The translations under genes were made by a program, and so were the position numbers. A stretch of DNA of 11,771 bases, taken from contig JAQUTM010000061.1 of NCBI GenBank assembly GCA_028694405.1, forward strand, positions 1 to 11,771, given 5' to 3'. The notes below the pieces were generated by a model that was not told where the DNA came from, ran no database searches, and was given only the letters and a program-made list of their open reading frames with translations. The number at the start of each line of letters is the position of its first letter. Position 1 is the stretch's first letter. Of this stretch, positions 6,585 through 11,771 are shown in pieces. Source of the DNA: Oscillospiraceae bacterium (GTDB lineage: Bacteria; Bacillota; Clostridia; Oscillospirales; Ruminococcaceae).

Positions 6585-6624
6585 AAAGGGCAAGGCGCGA
6601 AAAGCGCGCTCTGCCCTTTCTTTT
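6585..6624 (+). terminator. Strong hairpin terminator between protease and ftsK, possible attenuator
   Basis: The arm 6585-6599 pairs with 6605-6619: AAAGGGCA with TGCCCTTT, one mismatch, a G-U, then GCGCG with CGCGC, around a 5-base loop. TTTCTTTT follows. It ends transcripts of the protease gene, but it also lies downstream of the promoter at 6507-6535, so ftsK transcripts from that promoter must read through it. TGCCCT at 6557-6562 could pair with AGGGCA (6587-6592) instead of the 3' arm. Confidence 0.85.
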
Positions 6625-6634
6625 CCGTTAACGG
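6625..6634. repeat. Palindrome CCGTTAACGG
   Basis: A perfect 10-base palindrome directly follows the T-run of the terminator, 40 bases before the ftsK start codon. It could be an operator or a small hairpin. Confidence 0.3.
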
Positions 6635-6674
6635 ATAGATGTGAAAACGATTGGAAACAGGAGAGAATGTAAAA

Positions 6675-9281
6675 ATGGCACAAAAGAAAACCACAGCGGC
6701 ACAAAATACGTCATCTAAAAAAAGAGGACGGCCTTCTAAGAAAAAGCAGCAGGAGGAAATTGCCCGTACATATAGTATTTTAATGTTTGGTGCGGGGCTT
6801 TTTTTGCTGGCGCTTACTTTTATAAACGGCAGTGAAGTATGGGAAAAATATTTTAGAGCACCTTTTTTCGGCCTTTTTGGCCTTTCGGGCTACTTGGTGG
6901 CAGCGCTTTTGCTGTATTTGGCAGTGCGCGTAGCTATGGGTATGCCGTTTAAAACAAAAGCTTGGCAAAGTGTTGCTTTTTTAACTTTGTTTAGCAGCGT
7001 GACGGTAATTTTTTCCAAGCTGGGCATTGTAGGAGAGACTGCCCAAGAAAAATTTTTATTTTTATGGCAGCAAGGCACTATGCGCCAAGCGGGCGGTGTC
7101 TTAGCGGCAGTTTTTGCGTGGCCTCTGCTTGCTTTGGGTAAGGGGGTGGCGATTGCCATTTCGGTAATGCTGCTGGTTATTATTGCAATGCTGCTTACCA
7201 GTGTTACCCCTTATGACATATACAGCTTTGTGCGTAAAACCGTAGGCGGGGTAGGCAGTGCGGCAAGAGACAGCTTAGGCGCTTACACCAACCGCAGCTA
7301 CGATGACGAAGATTATGCCGAACAGGAGACAGACTACAGCAGCGAGCCTGAATTTGACAACGAGGCATATGCAAATGCCAAAAAGAGACGCGGCAAAGTA
7401 GACATTGACCTTGGGCCTACGCCGCAGGATAATTTGCCGCAAAGCAACGAGCAGCCTTTGCAGCCGCAACCTATTATACCGGACGTGACTGGCGTAAACA
7501 CCGTGCCTGATTTTATGCAAACGGCTCAACAGCCTCAAGGCTCACTGTTTGATACACCGCAAAGCGGCCATACCGCAAGCTTGTTTGACACGGTAGCCGA
7601 GCCCGAGGAGGACAGCGCAGAGGTAGACGATTTAATCCGCAAGGCTTTGGGCGTAGAGGACTTGCCAAAATCACAGACGAGTGTACCTGCAGCGCAAGGC
7701 GTGACAGAAAGCATGGCTGCGGCAAGCGGTGTATCTACAGAAGAGCCCGCAGCTGCGGCGGCAGAAAAACCTCAGCCTGTGCCGTACCGCCTGCCCAGTA
7801 CAGAATTACTGGATAAGGATACAAACAGCCGAGACGGCGGCGCCGACAAAGAGCTGCGTCACAACGCCGAAAAATTGGTTAGCACGCTTGAAAGCTTTGG
7901 TGTAAAAACAAAGATACTGGACATCAGCCGTGGCCCCAGTGTTACCCGCTATGAGTTACAGCCGGAGCTTGGTGTAAAAATCAGCCGTATCACTAACTTG
8001 GCAGATGATATTGCATTAAACCTTGCCAGTGCAGGTGTACGCATTGAGGCACCTATCCCAGGCAAGCCTGCCGTTGGTATTGAGGTGCCCAATAAAGTAA
8101 AAAGCAATGTTACCATTCGCGGTATGCTGGAGAGTACAGCTTTTAAAAAGAGCGAATCTCCGGTGACCTTCTGTTTAGGTAAAGATATTGCAGGCAAGGT
8201 GCAAGTGGCCGATTTGGCAAAGATGCCTCACTTGTTAATTGCCGGCAGCACCGGCAGCGGTAAATCTGTTTGCATTAACAGTATCATCATCAGCTTTTTA
8301 TATAAAAGCTTGCCGGAAGATTTAAAAATGATTTTAATTGACCCCAAAGTAGTAGAGCTGGCCGAGTACAATGGTATTCCGCATTTGCTTATGCCCGTTG
8401 TAACAGAGCCGCGCAAAGCGGCAGGCGCTTTGGGCAGCGCCGTTGCCGAAATGGAAAAGCGTTATCAGCAGTTTGCACAGGCAAATGTGCGTGATATAAA
8501 ATCATACAACAAGGTTGCTTTGGCAGAGGGTATGGATAAAATGCCGTATATTGCTATTGTAATTGACGAGTTGGCAGATTTAATGATGGTTTGCGGCAAG
8601 GAGGTAGAGGATTATATCTGCCGTATTGCCCAAAAAGCCCGTGCCGCAGGCATGCACTTAGTGGTGGCTACACAGCGGCCCAGTGTAGATGTTATTACGG
8701 GTTTGATTAAAGCCAATATTCCCAGCCGCATTGCCTTTGCCGTAAGCAGTCAAATAGACAGCCGTACTATTTTAGATGGGGCAGGTGCCGAAAAGCTGCT
8801 GGGTATGGGCGATATGCTGTATATGCCCGTAGGGGCGCAAAAGCCGATTCGTATTCAGGGCAACTACGTTAAAGATGACGAAATAGCGCGTGTGATTAAA
8901 GATATTAAGGTGGACGCCGTAGCGGAATATAACGAAGAGATGATAGCCAACACCGAGCGTATGGCTGCTGCTGAAAAAGGCGGGGTAAGTACCGGCAGTT
9001 CCGCTGGCGGAGACGATGGACAAGACCCCGTATTTAAACAGGCTGTAGAGTGTGTAGTGGACGCGGGACAGGCAAGCACAAGCTTGCTACAGCGCCGCTT
9101 AAAGCTTGGATATGCCCGTGCCGCCCGCATTATGGACGAGATGGAGCAGCTGCATATTATCGGTCCATATGAGGGCTCTAAGCCGCGGCAAGTATTGATT
9201 ACCCGCCAGCAATTTATAGAGATGACCATGAACCAGCAGCAACAGGACACCGCCCCCAGCGAGGCGCCGGTGCTACAGTAG
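6675..9281 (+). CDS. DNA translocase FtsK/SpoIIIE
   Basis: This hexameric ATPase pumps DNA across a closing septum during division or sporulation. With the ATG at 6675 it has 868 residues. The N-terminus is basic, then come about four membrane segments (roughly 32-183). An acidic, Pro/Gln/Ala-rich linker follows (about 205-370). The motor has Walker A GSTGSGKS (524-531) and Walker B IVIDE (628-632). A C-terminal winged-helix gamma domain follows (about 785-850, with FKQAVECVVDAGQAS and LQRRLKLGYARAARIMD), which reads polar DNA signals. AGGAGAG (6659-6665) fits the ATG at 6675; a TTG at 6651 lies before this site and is unlikely. FtsK and SpoIIIE cannot be told apart by eye. It is probably co-transcribed with ygiQ 15 bases downstream. 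Confidence 0.96.
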   Translation: MAQKKTTAAQNTSSKKRGRPSKKKQQEEIARTYSILMFGAGLFLLALTFINGSEVWEKYFRAPFFGLFGLSGYLVAALLLYLAVRVAMGMPFKTKAWQSVAFLTLFSSVTVIFSKLGIVGETAQEKFLFLWQQGTMRQAGGVLAAVFAWPLLALGKGVAIAISVMLLVIIAMLLTSVTPYDIYSFVRKTVGGVGSAARDSLGAYTNRSYDDEDYAEQETDYSSEPEFDNEAYANAKKRRGKVDIDLGPTPQDNLPQSNEQPLQPQPIIPDVTGVNTVPDFMQTAQQPQGSLFDTPQSGHTASLFDTVAEPEEDSAEVDDLIRKALGVEDLPKSQTSVPAAQGVTESMAAASGVSTEEPAAAAAEKPQPVPYRLPSTELLDKDTNSRDGGADKELRHNAEKLVSTLESFGVKTKILDISRGPSVTRYELQPELGVKISRITNLADDIALNLASAGVRIEAPIPGKPAVGIEVPNKVKSNVTIRGMLESTAFKKSESPVTFCLGKDIAGKVQVADLAKMPHLLIAGSTGSGKSVCINSIIISFLYKSLPEDLKMILIDPKVVELAEYNGIPHLLMPVVTEPRKAAGALGSAVAEMEKRYQQFAQANVRDIKSYNKVALAEGMDKMPYIAIVIDELADLMMVCGKEVEDYICRIAQKARAAGMHLVVATQRPSVDVITGLIKANIPSRIAFAVSSQIDSRTILDGAGAEKLLGMGDMLYMPVGAQKPIRIQGNYVKDDEIARVIKDIKVDAVAEYNEEMIANTERMAAAEKGGVSTGSSAGGDDGQDPVFKQAVECVVDAGQASTSLLQRRLKLGYARAARIMDEMEQLHIIGPYEGSKPRQVLITRQQFIEMTMNQQQQDTAPSEAPVLQ

Positions 9282-9296
9282 CTGCCCAACCAGACA

Positions 9297-11294
9297 GTGA
9301 TGGAATTTATGGAACAGTTTAACACAGATTTTTTACCCCTTACCCCAAAAGAAGCCGCCGCCCATGGCTGGCAACTGCCTTTGGACTTTGTTGTAGTTAC
9401 CGGTGACGCATATGTAGACCACCCAAGCTTTGGCGCTGCCATTATCGGCCGCCTTTTGCAGGCACAGGGATACAGTGTGGGCATTATCAGCCAACCGGAT
9501 TTTACAGATGCCCAAAGCTTTACAGTCTTTGGCAAACCCAAATACGGATTTTTTATAGGTGGCGGCAATGTTGACAGCATGGTAGCTCATTATTCTGTAG
9601 CAAAAAAAAGGCGAACCATGGACGAATACACCCCCGGAGGGGTGACAGGAAAACGTCCCGACCGCGCCGCAAGCGTATACACAAAGCTTGCAAAACAGGC
9701 ATATCCCCACACACCTGTTATTTTAGGCGGGCTAGAGGCGTCGCTGCGCCGTTTTGCACATTATGACTATTGGATGGACGTAGTGCTGCCCAGTATTGTA
9801 GAAAGCAGCGGTGCCGATTTGGTTAGCTTTGGTATGAGCGAACATCAAACCGTAGAAATTGCCCGCCGCCTTGTTGCGGGCGAAAGCCCTCAAAGTATGC
9901 ATGATATTAACGGCACTTGCTATATGGTAAAAACCGTAGAAGAACTGCCGCCTAAATATATTGAATGTGCCGCTTTTAACAAGGTTAGTGCCGATAAAAC
10001 CGCCTATGCAAAGGCTTGTCGTATCCAACTGGATAATCAGGACGTTGTAACGGCAAAGCCTGTTGTACAAAAGCAAAAAAACGGCTATTTGGTACAAAAT
10101 ATACCGGCTACTCCGCTTACACGCCGCGAACTGGACGAAGTATATGCGCTGCCGTATACGCGCCGCTGGCACCCCAGCTATGACGCGCTGGGCGGCGTGC
10201 CCGGGCTTGAAGAAGTAGAGTTTTCCATTATTCAAAACCGCGGGTGCTATGGGGGTTGTAATTTTTGTGCCATTACGCTGCACCAAGGCCGCCGCGTAAC
10301 CAGCCGCAGCAAAGAGAGCATTGTGGCAGAGGGCAAGTTGATTACCGAGGCACCCGGCTTTAAGGGATATATCCATGACGTGGGCGGCCCTACTGCAAAC
10401 TTTAGGCTGCCAAGCTGTGCTGAACAAATGCAGCGCGGCATGTGTAACAGCAAAAAATGCTTGGCACCTCAGGCGTGCTCTCATTTAATTGTAGACCATT
10501 CGGATTATTTGGATATTCTGCGTACACTGCGCAGCCTGCCAAAAGTAAAAAAGGTGTTTATCCGCAGCGGTATCCGCTACGACTATTTAATACACGACAA
10601 AGACGAAACCTTTTTTAAAGAACTGATAGAGCACCATGTAAGCGGTCAGCTAAAGGTAGCGCCCGAGCATTGTGCACCTACCACTTTGGCTTATATGGGC
10701 AAGCCGCCTATTGAATTTTACAATCGCTTTACCAAACGTTTTTATGAGCTTACCAAGCAAGCGGGTAAAAAACAGTATTTGGTGCCGTATTTGATGAGCA
10801 GCCACCCGGGCAGCACCTTGAAAGACGCCGTTATTTTAGCGGAATATTTATATAAAAATAAAGTGCGTCCCGAGCAGGTGCAGGATTTTTATCCTACGCC
10901 AGGTACGGTAAGCACTTGTATGTTTTATACCGAGCTGGACCCTTACACGTTAAAACCTGTGTACGTTGCTAAAACCGCAGAAGAAAAAAGTATGCAGCGT
11001 GCACTTTTGCAATACTATAACCCACGCAATAAAGAAAAGGTTTTGGCTGCTTTAAAGCAGGTAGACCGAAGAGATTTAATTCCTTTGCTTTTGCCCTACG
11101 GCAACGCCGAAAATGATGGCAATCCAAAAGCAAAACCTGCACAGCAACCGCATAAAAATGGAGTAAAAGACATGCCGCAAAGCGGTGCGGGCAACAACAA
11201 AAAGAAAAGGGGCGTTGAACTATGGCAACCACCAACCAAAGAAAGAAATCAACCGCAAAAAAGAGGAAAGAAACCAAATACCAAAAGACGATAA
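9297..11294 (+). CDS. YgiQ family radical SAM protein
   Basis: The protein is about 665 aa. The N-terminus contains VVTGDAYVDHPSFG (33-46), a signature of the YgiQ family. The iron-sulfur triad CYGGCNFC is at 317-324 (Cys317, 321, 324), the CxxxCxxC motif that binds the 4Fe-4S cluster and S-adenosylmethionine. Additional cysteines follow near MCNSKKCLAPQAC. The C-terminus (about 600-665) is lysine-rich and low in complexity. The reaction catalysed by the family is not established to my knowledge. Start choices are GTG 9297, ATG 9300 and ATG 9309. None has a clear ribosome site, and 9309 (MEQFNTDFLP) best resembles relatives. It follows ftsK by 15 bases, and its last 73 bases overlap the next gene. 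Confidence 0.95.
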   Translation: MMEFMEQFNTDFLPLTPKEAAAHGWQLPLDFVVVTGDAYVDHPSFGAAIIGRLLQAQGYSVGIISQPDFTDAQSFTVFGKPKYGFFIGGGNVDSMVAHYSVAKKRRTMDEYTPGGVTGKRPDRAASVYTKLAKQAYPHTPVILGGLEASLRRFAHYDYWMDVVLPSIVESSGADLVSFGMSEHQTVEIARRLVAGESPQSMHDINGTCYMVKTVEELPPKYIECAAFNKVSADKTAYAKACRIQLDNQDVVTAKPVVQKQKNGYLVQNIPATPLTRRELDEVYALPYTRRWHPSYDALGGVPGLEEVEFSIIQNRGCYGGCNFCAITLHQGRRVTSRSKESIVAEGKLITEAPGFKGYIHDVGGPTANFRLPSCAEQMQRGMCNSKKCLAPQACSHLIVDHSDYLDILRTLRSLPKVKKVFIRSGIRYDYLIHDKDETFFKELIEHHVSGQLKVAPEHCAPTTLAYMGKPPIEFYNRFTKRFYELTKQAGKKQYLVPYLMSSHPGSTLKDAVILAEYLYKNKVRPEQVQDFYPTPGTVSTCMFYTELDPYTLKPVYVAKTAEEKSMQRALLQYYNPRNKEKVLAALKQVDRRDLIPLLLPYGNAENDGNPKAKPAQQPHKNGVKDMPQSGAGNNKKKRGVELWQPPTKERNQPQKRGKKPNTKRR

Positions 11295-11771
11295 GAATTA
11301 TCACCTTTTTAGTAATATTTACTATGGCGCTGGTAGGCGTTTACTATGAGTGGCAAGCGGGTACTTTATGGGAAACCGTACAGGCAGGCATTTCCGGAAG
11401 CTCTGTCGCACAAAGCACAGGCACCAATCATAACACGCCGCTTTCCACAGGCCAAGAAACAGACTTTGCGGCTGCAGGCACAACGCGGGTACATGTGATT
11501 GATGTTGGCCAAGGCGACAGCTTGTTATATGAGCAAAATGGCCACTATGCTTTAATTGATGCCGGCACAGCAGACAGCAGACCTGCTATCCTTGCCTACT
11601 AACAAGAGCAAAATGTGGAAAAGCTGGACTATTTATTTATGACCCACTCTCATGCAGACCACATTGGCGCTATGAAAAAGGTTTTGGAAACCGTAAAAGT
11701 AGATAAAGAGATTTTACCTGACTTTACAAAAGGCGATTTGCCTACAACCAGTATGTTTAACAAAGTTTTAG
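11222..11771 (+). pseudogene. Membrane-anchored MBL-fold (ComEC-like) protein, split by an in-frame TAA; open at window end
   Basis: The first 126 codons encode a lysine-rich N-terminus, one membrane anchor (about 24-43), a polar linker, then VHVIDVGQGDSLLY (91-104) and ALIDAG. This is the opening of the metallo-beta-lactamase domain found in ComEC/Rec2 C-termini. A TAA at 11600-11602 then stops the frame. Beyond it the same frame continues without another stop to the window end, reading QEQNVEKLDYLFMTHSHADH, which holds the HxHxDH metal site (11645-11662). Relatives have a leucine at the stop position, so TTA changed to TAA is the likely event. The short product lacks the metal ligands. AAGGGG (11207-11212) precedes the ATG. 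Full-length family members are usually some 300 residues, so the 3' part lies beyond the window. Confidence 0.85.

Noticed and set aside
6536..6624. T-box or known riboswitch before ftsK
   Set aside because: No T-box consensus or recognisable aptamer core is present, and the leader of about 80 bases before the hairpin is short for one.
6651..6674. TTG at 6651 as start of the DNA translocase
   Set aside because: It precedes the AGGAGAG ribosome site (6659-6665), which fits the ATG at 6675.
8864..9580. 238-codon minus-strand open frame
   Set aside because: It runs opposite the ftsK gamma domain and the ygiQ start, with serine/cysteine-rich shadow composition and no control signals.
9732..10484. 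250-codon minus-strand open frame
   Set aside because: It lies wholly within ygiQ, opposite conserved residues of that protein; its cysteine- and alanine-rich translation is a shadow.
11600..11602. Programmed recoding or an alternative genetic code at the TAA
   Set aside because: TAA ends most genes in the window, and no selenocysteine-type (TGA) or pyrrolysine-type (TAG) codon is involved; a nonsense mutation is simpler.
1..11771. CRISPR array, insertion sequence, prophage, toxin-antitoxin or defence system
   Set aside because: No repeat-spacer pattern, transposase, integrase or recognisable defence domain was seen; the gene set is mostly housekeeping.

Overview
The window reads as ordinary chromosome from a low-to-mid GC Gram-positive anaerobe of the class Clostridia (Oscillospiraceae/Ruminococcaceae-like). 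This is inferred from the gene families: Rex, a TepA-type Clp-like protease next to an FtsK/SpoIIIE translocase, DUF4358 and DHHW exported proteins, strong AGGAG ribosome sites and AT-rich spacers. No species can be named from sequence alone. No rRNA, tRNA, CRISPR array, insertion sequence or phage gene is visible.

Left part (1-2260): the tail of an unrecognised gene ends at 76. An AT-only, repeat-bearing spacer leads to a 61-codon orphan gene with an excellent ribosome site (274-459). It converges on a minus-strand pair: a DUF4358 lipoprotein (first) and a membrane-anchored DHHW/AlgX-like SGNH protein (second). A shared bidirectional terminator lies between. The pair looks like an envelope polysaccharide O-acylation cassette, but the MBOAT acyltransferase usually found with such proteins is not in the window.

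Middle part (2260-5448): a plus-strand MATE exporter with its own promoter converges on minus-strand genes, again sharing a bidirectional terminator. The minus-strand genes are, in transcription order, rex (NADH-sensing repressor, with a TTGACA promoter), tdk (thymidine kinase, TTG start) and a YccF-type membrane protein. A strong terminator separates rex from tdk.

Right part (5756-11771): four plus-strand genes follow. They are a TepA-like ClpP-family protease, an FtsK/SpoIIIE DNA translocase, a YgiQ-family radical SAM protein and a membrane-anchored metallo-beta-lactamase-fold (ComEC-like) protein. The protease-translocase order resembles that known from Bacillus. Between them lies a good extended -10 promoter followed by a strong terminator hairpin, which gives the translocase an attenuator-like leader.

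The most notable points are: (i) an in-frame TAA that splits the metallo-beta-lactamase gene exactly before its metal-binding HxHxDH motif; (ii) the promoter-palindrome-terminator leader before ftsK; (iii) the orphan 61-aa basic, aromatic protein; (iv) a 73-nt overlap in which both frames encode lysine-rich tails. I did not find a convincing new multi-gene system.
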